A stretch of DNA of 64,000 nt from Crambe crambe. Taxonomy: Eukaryota > Porifera > Demospongiae > Poecilosclerida > Crambeidae. How positions within the stretch are numbered: position 1 is the stretch's first letter; each line of letters starts with the position of its first letter. Made by a program: the position numbers and the translations under genes. Positions 24,530-36,435 of the stretch are shown here, in pieces. Below the pieces are notes generated by a model. That model was not told the DNA's origin, did no database searches, and saw nothing but the letters and a program-made list of their open reading frames with translations. The stretch is taken from positions 4,234,404 to 4,298,403 of the forward strand of contig OZ004597.1 of NCBI GenBank assembly GCA_963924555.1, given 5' to 3'.

Positions 24530-24751
24530 AAGGTAGACAGCTCAAACGTATATACTCCGATCCTAGAAACACTTGATACAAATTCTCGAAATGAGGAAGA
24601 CACTTCATCAAACCACTCATTCCCTATTATTTTACCACCTGAAGTCTCGTCCCCTGTAAAAGCAATGATTCCCCTACACTCTGCAAATGCAGAGAATTCA
24701 CCCTCACCCATCCATGTCAATTTAGATACGAGCCTCCCCAAGTCCCAAGAT

Positions 24752-27549
24752 TGACTAGGCACAGGGCTAACAGTTTGTGTCTGGAATGTTCGTAGTTTAA
24801 CCAAGAAACTACTCGACCTCAATAAGTTGGTATACTCGTCAGATTTCTCAATCATTTGTCTGACCGAAACTTGGCTGAACAATACAATATACAATAGAGA
24901 AATACTCCCGTCTGGCTATACTATCTACAGAAAGGACAGAGGCCAATGAGGTGGAGGAGTTCTAGTGGCCATAAAAGATACCTGTTCGTCAAAAGTACTG
25001 AACTCTCCATCTGATCTTGAAGTACTCACTATTGATGTCGGCTTACCTGTGAGCCTGACTATATGTACTGCCTACATACCTCCGAACTGTAGTAAGAATT
25101 ACACAGACAATTTTATACAATATTTTGACGCCTTGGGTGAAACAAATCGTCTGGTAGTGGTCGGAGATTTCAATTGCCCAGACATTTGCTGGTCCACACT
25201 AACAAGTACCTCTCCGTTCTCCTCTCAACTATGCGATATAGTGTTCAAGCACAACCTTTTACAAGTTGTATCTGGCTCAACCCATGTCAAAGGTAACTTA
25301 CTTGACTTAGTGTTAACAGATACGGAAAACTTGATAGGAAATATGCAAATAAAAGACCTGAAAGAGAAATCAGATCATTTTATGCTAACATTTGACATCC
25401 GTGTACAGAGCCTGCCCCAAATACATTCCAGCCTAGAGACAAAGCTGACTGGATGTCTCTCTGCAACTACCTCTTAGATGCTGACTTCAGTGCCTGTTTT
25501 GAAATGCAGAATGTAGAAGAGATATAGACAGCCTTTAAAATGATTCTATTTGAAGGTATGAACTTATTCATTCCCAAAGTCAGATTAAAATCTGGACCAC
25601 CCCTGCTCTATGACATCAACTCAAATGTATCAACACCCTAAGAAAGCGTAACCAAAATCGTCCTACTGCTGCAAAAGAAAGAAAGCTTCAACAAGCCGAA
25701 GCCTTATTGCAACAAGCAATTGCAGAAGCCAGGACGAGTTACGAAAACCAACTGCTTGATGGTTTGAACAGTTCGAAGGTATTCAGGTATATTCATACTC
25801 TGAAACAGACTGGGGGTATACCCTCTACTGTGTACTTAGGTTCATGCCAAGCTACATCCAATTTGGACAAAGCAACACTATTTAATGAATATTTTCATTC
25901 AGTTTTTACTGAGAGTTCTTTCACCATGCCGGACATAGTAGACCAGACTACAAATCTAAGCGACATCGAATTCACTGAAAGCGACGTCTATAGAATAATG
26001 TCAACCTTAGACATCTCCAAAGCAAAAGGAATCGATGGTCTGGGGCCAAATATCCTGAAGTTCTGTGTCGATGCCCTATACGAACCACTCTTTCATCTAT
26101 TTCGATGTACCATCAGCCAGGAACAAATACCAACCGAATGGCGTCTACACAAAATAACTCCACTTCACAAGGCTGGTGATATCAATGACGTAAGTAATTA
26201 TAGACCTATATCATTGTTGTGCACAGTATCCAAGGTCCTTGAGAAGTTAATATGTGAAGGTTGTATGGACTTCCTATCGGGCTCCATTTCTCCTTTCCAA
26301 TTTGGTTTCACCAAACACCGCTCGTCTTTGCAACAAATGCTCCTATTCTATAGTGAGGTATTTGAATCCTTGAACTCAGGGATCCAGACGGATGTAATAT
26401 TTCTTGATTTTGCTAAAGCTTTTGATAGCGTTCCTCACGCAGAGTTACTGTTCAAACTAAGACAGCGGGGCATTGGTGGCAAACTGTGGAAGTGGTTCAT
26501 GGCATATCTTGCCAATAGAATGCAATGTGTATGTGTGGAGGGAGTCTGCTCAAATTTTCTACCAGTCAAGTCGGGGGTACCGCAGGGAAGTCTGTTGGGT
26601 CCCCTCCTCTTTCTCATATATATAAATGACCTACAGCCTGTAACCTGCCGTTCCAGGTTATATTTATTTGCAGACAATACTAAATGTCATTATCCTGTTA
26701 CGTCTCTCCACGACTGCCAAAATATGCAAGATGACTTAAATTCTTTATCCGAATGGAGCCAAACTTGGAAACTTCTATTCAAACACCAGAAATGTACCCA
26801 CCTTGCAATACATTCTGGTAAGCTAATAGAAAGTACATATTGCATGAATGGAAATGCGATAGCAACCAAAGAAACCCATAGAGACCTCGGCGTTGTGATC
26901 TCTTCCAATTGCTCTTGGGAGCCTCATCATGACCACATAATTGCCAGAGCATATAGGACGCTTGGTCTACTTAGGCGCATTTTCCACCATGTGAACAGTG
27001 TCCAGAGAAAGAAACAGTTATATATCTCATTGGTCCAATCTCAGTTCCTCTATTGTTCACCAATATGGCGTCCTTGCCTGATCAAAGATATTGTGAAGTT
27101 AGAAAGGGTGCAGAGAAAAGCTACAAAGTTTATACTATCTAATTATAGTCTAGACTATCCAGTTGGACATGCTGCCTTTGATGTATCTACTGGAGATTCA
27201 GGACATATTATTTTGCATCCGAAGTCTTAAGAACAATGGCGACCATTTCAACATACTGAAACACATTTCCTTTGGCAAGAACTCAACTAGGTCAGGCGAT
27301 TCAAACAAGTTGGTTCACACCAGAGCTAGTGGGAAAAATAGGCATTTTTATTTTAATAGACTTCCTAGGCTTTGGAACGCTCTTCCTGCCATGGACCTCA
27401 CTCTCTCAACACAAGTGATCAAACACCAACTCATCAGTTTCTTGGTAAACATATTTCAAAAATCATTTCTGTCAGACAAACCTTGTTCCTTTCACTACTG
27501 TTGCCCATGTGCAAAGTGCTCAAAAAATCCCTCTGCCACTATGTTTTAG
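24752..27549 (+). pseudogene. CR1-like ORF2, endonuclease and reverse transcriptase, inactivated
   Basis: The apurinic-type endonuclease shows WNVRSL, LTETWL, GGGV, VVVGDFNC and KSDHF (24776-25400). TGA at 24947-24949 interrupts it, most simply an Arg CGA to TGA change. The linker (25480-25700) has several frame changes. The reverse transcriptase (25707-27230) has NYRPISLL, FLDFAKAFDSV, GVPQGSLLGPLLF and LYLFADNTK. The last should be FADD, so one catalytic Asp is Asn (codon AAT 26676-26678). A further frame change near 27160 separates the C-terminal RSLKNNGDHF... segment, which ends at 27549. Confidence 0.85.
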
Positions 27550-28458
27550 ACCAGTTTTATTTTTTATTTTGCTTTGTTAATTTACATAATAACTTTTTAT
27601 CTGCATGTACGGGCTGCAGGTTTCGCCTGTTGACCCTCAATACTGTTCTCACATTTGCCTTTCACTTTTCAACTGCTTCATTGTCCTCTTTATTCATAGT
27701 ATTGTTAAGCAATAAAATAAAATAAAAATAAATATAAAAAAAATTTCTACAAATTTGGCTTCTGTTTTCTGATGGCTCAGACACTCTAAACACTGTTTTA
27801 ATGTAATGTATTCGCATGAACACACAGTGTGCTACTAATAAGACAGGCTTCCAGGTATCTCAGCACTTTACTGTCATTGCTGAATTCTGGAAAATCATGC
27901 AAGCTTCTCTCACTCTATGGACACTTTTTGTGAATAACGCTGATAGCTAGAGTCAGTGTTATGAAGATCAAGAGCTAGTACTGTACTTCTTTCCCAAATG
28001 ATAATTGCCTACTACATATTCTCCAATAAAGAGCCTGCATGGTACCTGGTACAAGGCTAGTAGAACCACAATGAACCACAATTGTGCACCTGTAAATTAA
28101 TCGATGTTCAAGTTATGGTCATTGGTTACTGAGTGAGACTTTTCTTCTGGGGTAGAGGCATTCATCTTATCAAACTGGAAACTAATAGGATGGAATATAA
28201 TATTCAGAGAAGGGATAGTTGCTGTCCTAATTTAATTTTGCTGAAGAGTCGGGTTCTGAAGGACATTCACTTTTCTAAATTACATACAAAGTAGAAAAAA
28301 AAAGAAGAAGAAAATATGTAATGTAATCAAAGCGTGTTTCTTTTCTGAGTACCTCAGCGCCTTGTTGCCATCATGGATCTGTAAAGCAACTTCGCTCTTC
28401 TTCATGCTATTAACTTAGAGCGCCTAACTCTACTTCGTTTTGGACTGAACATCAGGTC

Positions 28459-28800
28459 AAATTGTACTACCGTCTCCATGTTGATAATCTTTACCATATA
28501 ATTTAAGAACATGTGCAAGCAGTAGTAGCGGCAAGCCTTGATTGCAGACAGAGATGAGACTCTGCTAAGCACAGGCATTATGTGGTTTAGGTGAGTATCT
28601 AGTCAGCTTTAGGCCTACTATCATCAGTAATTGTACTACTGTCTCCATGTTGACGATTTTTACCATGCAATCTAAGAACACATGCAAGCAGAGGTCTTTA
28701 GCTTTCTCCTGTAGCGGCAAGCCTTGATTGCAGACAGAGATGAGACTCGTCTACAGGCATTATGTGGTTCAGGTGAGTATCTAGTCAGCTTTAACTATCA
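28459..28800. repeat. Two-copy tandem repeat, about 165-bp unit
   Basis: The block attgtactac-gtctccatgt through ggtgagtatctagtcagctt occurs at about 28459-28608 and again at 28630-28793 in direct orientation, the second with a 20-bp insertion. The sequence between 27,750 and 29,380 otherwise contains no recognised gene apart from possible small CEP57 exons. Confidence 0.7.
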
Positions 28801-29382
28801 TCTGTATTAATAGCTGACCAAAAGAGTTAGGTCATAGCTAATCAACTGCTTGTATTATGGAAATGTTTCCTAGGTTATGGCCTTCCAGCTCGAATAATCT
28901 GTGACTTGGGACACTAGTGAGAGCTCTCTGACCTTTCACCTACAAAATAATATTTTAAATGATCAAAATAATTATTGCTTGACAGCTTCTCTCAGTGACA
29001 CATCTGTAATGTAAAAAAGCATACATTATACATATGAATAAGACTTATTGCCTGTTTTTTCTACTTGATATGTGGTCAACTCTTGAAGAAAAAAAACAAA
29101 AAACAAACAAACTGTTTTCTCCTGACTGGACGATCGAGATGCAATATATATATAAGTAAAACCTGTTCTGGACCTCCATAAACAGGATTGCCAAATTTTT
29201 GATCTTCAAATACCACTCACCTGAGCCGTAGAATAGCAAAATATTTTACTAGACACAGTGCACCCTTGTGCAGCAGAGCATAGCAAATTGTGCATGTGCA
29301 GCTCAATGGCATAGTAGTGAAAACGTAGGTAGAGTTTAAGTGCAGGTTTTGCTGAACAGGAGTGGGTAAGTGGCTAATTTAC

Positions 29383-29532
29383 CTTGATTACGAGAAGTGC
29401 ACGGATTGATTAGTGTGTCCACTGTATCTTCAGAAACATTTTTCATGTAGTCAAGTCCTTTTAATGGTGCCTTCTTGTCTGCTTCTAGTTGACGAATTTT
29501 TTCTTGAAGAGCTTTTAAAGCAGATACAATAG
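29383..29532 (-). CDS. CEP57: CEP57-like protein, N-terminal coiled-coil exon
   Basis: The minus-strand exon, bounded by AG at 29534-29533 and GT at 29382-29381, encodes IVSALKALQEKIRQLEADKK then LKGLDYMKNVSEDT. The SALK.LQEKIR.LE core is the hallmark of the N-terminal centrosome-localisation coiled coil of CEP57 and CEP57L1. A small candidate next exon reads ELTTYQVEKT near 29063-29092, continuing the coiled coil. The intron that follows contains the CR1-like element. The first exon with the start codon lies further right and was not identified. Confidence 0.75.
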
Positions 29533-30186
29533 CTAATGAAAGAAATAATATGCATGAACAAAATATTCCGTACTCTTCTAAGTAGGGATGGTGGGTCAAA
29601 GTCATAAGACTGAAAACTCGCTCTAAAAGTTCTCAGAAGGTTATAGTGAATTACATCTACACAGAAGAGGGACTGTTTAAAATTTTGTTCGCTAAAGAAT
29701 TCTTTTTCTTTATAAAATACATACTGACTCACTGGCTACTGTTGTCACAATTCTGTTATGGCCATCTGTACAGGCTGATCTTGGTTTTGACTAAGGTTCT
29801 GCTTCACAATTCAGTGATATCAATAGCACTCGGAACACTAGCTAGTCTTTCTCTGTCATTTTGAAACCAGCACAATTACACTGGAGGGGCGGGGCTATGT
29901 AGGATAGGCACACACACCTGCTTGCGGATATGGCTTACAGAGCTAACTAGCTCTTCTCTTCAGCTTAGGTAGCTAAGTTAGCATAAGGTCTTCACATCTT
30001 ACAAAGAAAAAGGATGGAAACAAATAGTGCTAAGTAAAAAGGGATGAATCTAGTTGCAGCCTCATATGAAAACAATCGTTATAACTGGCATTAGCTAGTT
30101 ATAGGCAGTGGATGTATCCACTGTGTCGCTAACCCATGGGCCACCTGATTATTACAATAGTACAACAGGTGCATGGAACCTATGAT

Positions 30187-31256
30187 CATAGATATACTAG
30201 ACTACGTACACAGGATTGGAAACAGGCTCATGTGCACCCATAATGACAATACCGACAATCCATGTAGGCAGCTGTTCGTGCTAAATTGCCCCAAACAAAC
30301 AGGTAGTGTGCCAAATTTCTGCTAAACTATAGCCAATTGGTAAGTTTAAAGAATGCAAAGAGTGGGCTAGTATAGTGCTAAACAAGCATAGTTCTTAAAA
30401 AGGCTGGTTCCTCAAGTGTTAGAGGGTATAATTGCGAGTAACAATGGTAGTTCGACTTTGTGGACCTCTGGAGCTTGGATGTTAAAAGTATAGTCTCTTT
30501 TTTTCCACTAATCTGTTAGGTAGTAATCATTCATATGTACTTTTTAAAGGTGTCTGTAAAAAAATCATGTCAATGTTACTGTTTCTTCAGATTACCCATG
30601 GTTGGCTGTCAAGAAAAGCTAGCTATAGTAAAGAAGGATACTATAATGTAGCAACTAATACTGTCACTTTACACATATTTCCTTTCATGTTTATGAAAAT
30701 GATAATAACAAGTACTGATAGTACACTGCTGAACATCCAATTCATCGAGAGATTTGTTGAGGGATCAGGATGAAGAGTAAAGCTGCCCCAGTGTATCCTT
30801 TCCTGCCCCTGATACAAAAAGGTATCTCATCTCCTCACATAAGAATAACAACATAGTGAAATGGCCATCAATGGCAAATGGCATGCCATCTCCAGCCCTG
30901 CACAAAATTAAAACTACTTGAGTACATATGGTCGACTAGTATCTTTCATTTTATACCAAAAATAAGGCAGCTAGACTTCTATCTTAGTAGTAGGAGTGCC
31001 CCAAAACTTTTCAGTCACCTGTTTCCACGTTTTTCTTCAATAAATAGACTAAACTGACATGATAAACTACTACAGATAGGTCATTGAGCCTTTTCACTTA
31101 TAATCATAATTATTGCTGCACTAAATACCTTGCCTTTCACCTCTTTCTTATTTTGTGTAAGATTTCTCTGTTCACCAGGTACCTACACAGATGGTCTATA
31201 AATTATACGCGCATGCCCTATTTCCAATCCTGTGTACATAGTCTAGTATATCTGTG
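30187..31256. mobile_element. Non-autonomous element with 7-bp TSD, same family as 7523-9204
   Basis: The left end reads CATAGATATACTAGACTACG and the right end is its inverse (CACAG variant), with a shared GGATTGGAAA. Perfect direct repeats ctatgat flank it (30180-30186 and 31257-31263). It is 1,070 bp long, with only a short unrecognised plus-strand frame (30567-30773), so it presumably depends on a transposase made elsewhere. Confidence 0.82.
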
Positions 31257-31929
31257 CTATGATCAACTGTAGCTGTACAGCTGTAAAGAGTATAAGTATC
31301 AGTCGTTGCTATGGTTACCACCTATTTAATATAGTGCCCTTTAATCATATAGATCTTGAGGATCAATATGGATGAACGGCTGCAATGGAGCGAGCGTTAG
31401 GTGTAAGGACGTACCACACACAATTGTGACTCCAAGGTTAGGCAACACCCGCCCAGTTTGCAGTGCGCACCCCAAAGGGCTCCCTCTAGGGAAACCAAGA
31501 GACTTATAGTTGGGGCCGTATCCATATTGATCCAATCTTGCTGCAAGAGCAAGAGCTAGCTCACTAACTACTAACCTATACTGTTGCTTTCATGCTCGCC
31601 AGATATTGGTAACTCCACTTGGTGATCAGTAGAAACTGTAGTTAGAGGAAAGTATGTTGTAGATAGGTGATCAGGAATACTAAGTATGCCAGAAAACCTG
31701 TCATCATCTTCAACATCACCCATAGTCGACAGTGAGTCACCCTGCTCCGGCCATATAGTATAAAAAGGGGTGTGAATCTTGCGTATACATAATACGTATG
31801 TACGTACGTACGTACGCACGCGTACGATCGCGCGCGCGTGGAATGCAGATTGTTTCTGGATAGAATCTGAGCTTAGTCGTACCTAATGCGATAAATTCTC
31901 TCTCAATCACCAGCATTGAACCTAGGCTA

Positions 31930-31966
31930 CATATAGGCCTAGGCCAGCTTCGCTGGCCTATATGTA
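31930..31966. repeat. Small perfect hairpin
   Basis: acatataggcc and ggcctatatgt flank an inner taggccagcttcgctggccta hairpin with a tetraloop-like cttcg. It may be a hairpin MITE remnant. A GC-rich alternating stretch (acgtacgta...cgcgcgcg) lies just upstream at 31797-31840. Confidence 0.5.
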
Positions 31967-31977
31967 TTATTTATTTG

Positions 31978-34548
31978 CCGGTGTCACAGGAAATTCGGCA
32001 CCCCCTATTTTTTGTACACCCCTACCAAATCCACTGAAAAATGTGGTAGTGGATTTTGTATCCCCTTAGGCATTTTTGCACCCCCTGTTTTTAAAGGATA
32101 TAAGTGTGGCTCTAGGGCTGAGAAGTAGCTAGGAACATTTCTACGTGATAAAAACTCCAGAGGTGACTTTATCATAGGGGGTGCTAGCAAGAAATATCCG
32201 CGCGATTACGCTCGGAAAATTTTTATCCAGCCACGCCCACTTTCCCACTAAACCGCGCCCACTTGATGCGACCTTTGAACTAATATATAGTAGCTAGCTA
32301 TAGCGTTAGCAGAAGTTAGCAAGAGTAGTTTTTACAGTTTAGCTTAATTTGAGCTTGGTGGATCTGGGAGAAAATTATTAAGTACGTAGATCGTCTCAGT
32401 CTAATCGCCAGCGTGCATCCGGTTGTATTTACGCAATACAATTTCATTTACATGCTCATCACGCAGAATATACGGACACTAGGATACTAGGAAATTTTCA
32501 TGACCTTGTATCTCTGGATTCTGTCAACATAAATCAACAAGACTTGGGTGGCAGTTTTAGGCCGGCACAGATGACCTTTAGTGTGAATTTGGTACACGTA
32601 GCTATTACCACTAGAGAGTTATCAAGCCATGTCTCAATTTCAAGTGTATTGTTGGATTATAGGGCCATTTCCTGTAAACAAGTTATTTCATTTTGATACC
32701 AGGTACATTCTATAGAGGAATACTTACTGCATGTATAAATCCAACAATCATTTCTGTTCAAACATAACACAGTATAAATGACACCACATCTTTGCCACAA
32801 ATAAATCACAATACACACTATAATGACTACAGTCTTGACAGCTTTGTTTCTTGAATTTCTACTTCAGTGCCTGCAGTGATCAATGACAAGTAAAGTACAT
32901 CAGAGTAAACGTGGCCCCTGCTACATTTGTGTCATAAGGAGAGCGTGCAGTATACACATTCAGAGAATATGGAACAAATGTTAATTTTGGATCCAATGTC
33001 AAGCTTGCAATAACCGAGTAGCAGGAAATATAAATTTTCACCCAGGACCGAAGGCCTAAACCAGTAACTACTGGTATATTAAACTGCAATGCAAAATAGG
33101 GTCTACAGGCATACTAACATAGCCACACCTTCTAACAGGGAAATAACCGGTGGTGTTCACTGTGAATAACACTGTAAACACACTTTCAAGGAACACTACA
33201 TTCAGGTTTACAGTACCTTGCAACTTGCAAGCTCATAGGGAGTGAATGTGTATCAGATCCAACACAGAGAACAGTACTCTAAATATTGCCCATCACCCGA
33301 CATATCAACCCTTATTTGAGCCAGATCAGCAATGAACAGTCTACCCTATCAAAGTAGACATGAAAATTATTTGAGACAGATGAAAAATTCTAACTTGAGA
33401 ATGATTCTAACACTGCTATGATTATACTAAACATACATTTATATATAAACACATGGGCCATTTGCTGTAAAATGTAAGTATCAACCTAAAATATGGACAT
33501 ACATGTTAGAATACATACTGACTATATGTTTGTAGTAAGATAACTTCTGTTCATCTCTCTGAAGGGTCTTTAAAAACCATCTAAACTTCCATGACTCTCA
33601 ACCACCATGGCTATTCTATGCTAAAAAGAGTTACTGTTTACTTACATAGCGGATAGTAAGGTAGAATAAGCCTATCACCATCTGTTGAGAACAAACCTAC
33701 CACCTATAAAGTATCTAGTCTGATGAAAAGCCGAGCTCAAGAGATGTACCTCAGCGGCCATTTTCTCAAAAATTATGACGTCATCATGTAATACAAAAAG
33801 TATTGTAAATGTACGCTGGCGTGTAGACTGGTCTGTTAGGTAGCTATTACACATCCGGTGCAGCTCAAAGGGGGTGCTCGAGCCCCCTGAGCCCCTCCCT
33901 GGCTACGCGCCTGCTAGACTAGTGGTAACCTTTTACTTTCTGTAAGACTAGAGTCATTCTCCCTTCCTCTGCTAAGAGTAGGAGTGGTATCTAGCTACAC
34001 TAGCTATGTTACTCAATGATTATTTTGTAATTGGCAAAACTATGGAAGAAGTTCAGCTGCTTCGTGTCCTTGCTTACAAGTATAACAAGGTTCATATGTT
34101 GACCAGCTAAGAATTAATAAATTGTAGCTACAACAGAACTACAACTAAAATATTATCCATGAGTTCGAGTACGAGTACATGCATGCAGTACACGTGTAGC
34201 CAACCCTAAATAGCACGCGCGTTAACGGCATGCAAACAATCATACATTATTGCTAGCTATTTAGTATTAGGTAGTGGTTAGCTGTTAAGAGTACCAAATC
34301 CACTGAGTAAGTAATCATGCCATGGGGACACCAAAACCACTGGATGGTGTTGGGGTACAAAATATTGGGGGTACAAAAGCCATGCTATGGGGATACCAAA
34401 ATCACTGGAGGGATTCAAAATACACTAGGATATTTTGTGTGGGGGTGCAAAATCCACTAGGATATTTTACATGGGGTACAAAATCCACTAGGATATTTTG
34501 CATGGGGGTACAAAATATTGGGGGGTACCAAATCCACTGTGACACCGG
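31978..34548. mobile_element. Non-autonomous element with CCGGTGTCACAG ends
   Basis: The left tip CCGGTGTCACAG (31978) and right tip CTGTGACACCGG (34537-34548) are exact inverses. Inside both, accaaatccactg and gtaccccc or tgtacccc blocks recur, several times at the right end (34322-34535). The layout parallels the element at 6154-9471, which shares CCGGTGTCA. No coding region was found inside; 32,300-34,300 contains nothing I can name. No target-site duplication is apparent. Confidence 0.65.
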
Positions 34549-34577
34549 GACTGGTGGCTTGAACGGACCGGACGGAT

Positions 34578-34706
34578 CCCGTTGCCGGTGTGACAGGAAA
34601 TTCTGTCACGGTGACAGGATATTCTGTTGTAGAGTGACATGATTTTTTGTCGCTTCTGGGAAATTTCGTTGCAGCTGTAACAGGAAATTCTGTCGCTCAT
34701 GTGTCT
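34578..34706. repeat. CCGGTGTGACAGGAAATTCTG repeats beside the previous element
   Basis: About five variants of tgacaggaaattctgtc occur in 130 bp, the first preceded by ccggtg as in the ends of the adjacent element. It may be the left end of a third family member whose right end was not found. Confidence 0.5.
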
Positions 34707-34820
34707 ATAGATACTGAAACAATATTTTTAAGTGGTGTAGCCATTCAAATAATCAAGATCTTTAACTATAATAATGTTGAATATTAAATTAAAGATATAT
34801 TAGCTAGATATATTTTAGAG

Positions 34821-35640
34821 CTACTGCATCATGTACTGCATGCAATTATTGCATAGCCATTGTGCATCAGAAGTGTCCAAACACTCTTCAGGTATATCAT
34901 AGCAACATGCATTATGATCCCACTTGAAATAGTTAGTGCACTCAATCATTGGAACTTCCTTTAACTCTGGCATCCTGCAATAACAATAAATGTCAATAAT
35001 CTCCTGTAAAGCTCTTTTTGGAGTGACAAATCTTTCTTTGGAAGGAAATGGTTTGTTTAACGAAACAATGAAAAAGAGGTTTTCTCTCATCATCATATAA
35101 ACACACTTCAGGATCTTCTCCAAATGCTATTGCTGTTGCAAAGGCTATAGCAAACAAGCCACACTCACTACTTCCTGACTGCATATAAATCAATTATATG
35201 TTGCATGCATGTATTTATATTAGCTACATATTACCTGTGTTTGCACATCCATTATATTAACCTGAATAGTATCACTTTCAGTACACATCAAAGCAGCAAT
35301 CTGTGCTTGAAATAATGTGGTGAGGGTTGTGTACCGACTATCATAGAGTTTTACTCCATTGGTTAAACCATGGCCAGTAGCTAACAGTCACCCAGTGGTT
35401 AAGAGGTGAATGCAAAATTTGTAAGAATTCATCAATAGGGATGTGGAAATTCACTGCAAGTCCCATTTCAACATCTTGGAGTATATAGGTCAGGAAATTG
35501 CCGTTTTAACAAATTTTGTGCTGCATTGATGATATTTAAAGTAAGCCATCCTACAGGATTGAGCAGAATATTTCTACCAGAATCATCCAGTTTTAGATCA
35601 GCAATCCAGTATTTCTCTGATGTTGAAGTATGCACTGATA
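34821..35640 (-). pseudogene. C48 (Ulp1)-like cysteine protease with C-terminal PHD finger, frameshifted
   Basis: Read on the minus strand in order: KYWIADLKLDDSGRNILLNP, then GWLTLNIINAAQNLL, a catalytic-His segment (HSPLNHWVTV, about 35398), KLYDSRYTTL with the Asp (about 35330), and after a short intron (about 35234 to 35185) QSGSSECGLFAIAFATA with the nucleophile Cys. It ends with a PHD-like finger (CYCRMPELKEVPMIEC...WDHNACC...WLCNNC) and a stop at 34821. The order His, Asp, Cys fits the C48 fold. Frame changes near 35480, 35385 and 35055 make it a pseudogene. Such proteases are known as accessory genes of large DNA transposons. Confidence 0.72.
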
Positions 35641-36335
35641 CTCATCAACGGTTACAACTTTCCTGTACAGATACATATTATATTAATAAAGATTTTGCTA
35701 CAGCCATGCATACATAATAGCTAGCTAGCTAATGAAAACGAAACATTGACTTTTAATGGAAATTCCCATATGCTCCTTAGAAGCTACTCAAATATTCCAA
35801 CTAACAACTAACCTTTTCTTTCTCTTTGTACATTTCTTCTGCTGCTGTAAAACATTAGTTTTTGTGCCAACACATTCAGTTTTAGTGTGGCTTGTGAATC
35901 AGTCCTAAAATACAATAATTAGCTTTAATAATATGCATAAAAAAGACTTACATAATAGATGGCATGGTTCGTACTTCAGTTTTCTCTTCAAGTGATCTCT
36001 TGCTCCCAAGAGTTGAGGAAGTATTAAAGGAATCTCACTCAGGTTATCGCCTGTATACTACATGCATACACAAATAATTGATATCAGGCTCTATTTTCAA
36101 TAGAGCCCGGGGATGAGGCTAGGATGAAGGATGGAAATGAGATGAATCATTACTGCACTATAATCTGAAGCTAGCTACTTGACGTAGTTATACGTAGAGA
36201 TTGTTGGCTGGATATACAGAACAAAGATTGATCCTATTTCCATCCTTCCCTACTCTTTTGTTTCTTTACTTTTTCGAGCAGTGGTAGCTAGCTACATCTT
36301 TTTTAATTTCATGGAAATGTTTTTCCCTCTTGTTG

Positions 36336-36370
<35 letters not shown>

Positions 36371-36380
36371 GTTATTTTAT

Positions 36381-36435
<55 letters not shown>

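Larger units (their letters stand above)
23480..27750 (+). mobile_element. CR1-like non-LTR retrotransposon
   Basis: A near full-length LINE lies in the CEP57 intron, antisense to the gene. It has a 5' region with a duplicated block (gactcgcctagtgg-cactaattagagc near 23520 and 23555), ORF1 with a PHD finger, and ORF2 with an endonuclease and a reverse transcriptase. The 3' end is A-rich (aataaaataaaataaaaata, 27711 onward). The combination of a PHD-bearing ORF1 and the reverse transcriptase motifs points to the CR1 clade. Confidence 0.85.

Noticed and set aside
24411-24894. Minus-strand open frames over the LINE
   Set aside because: They are antisense shadows of CR1 ORF1 and ORF2.
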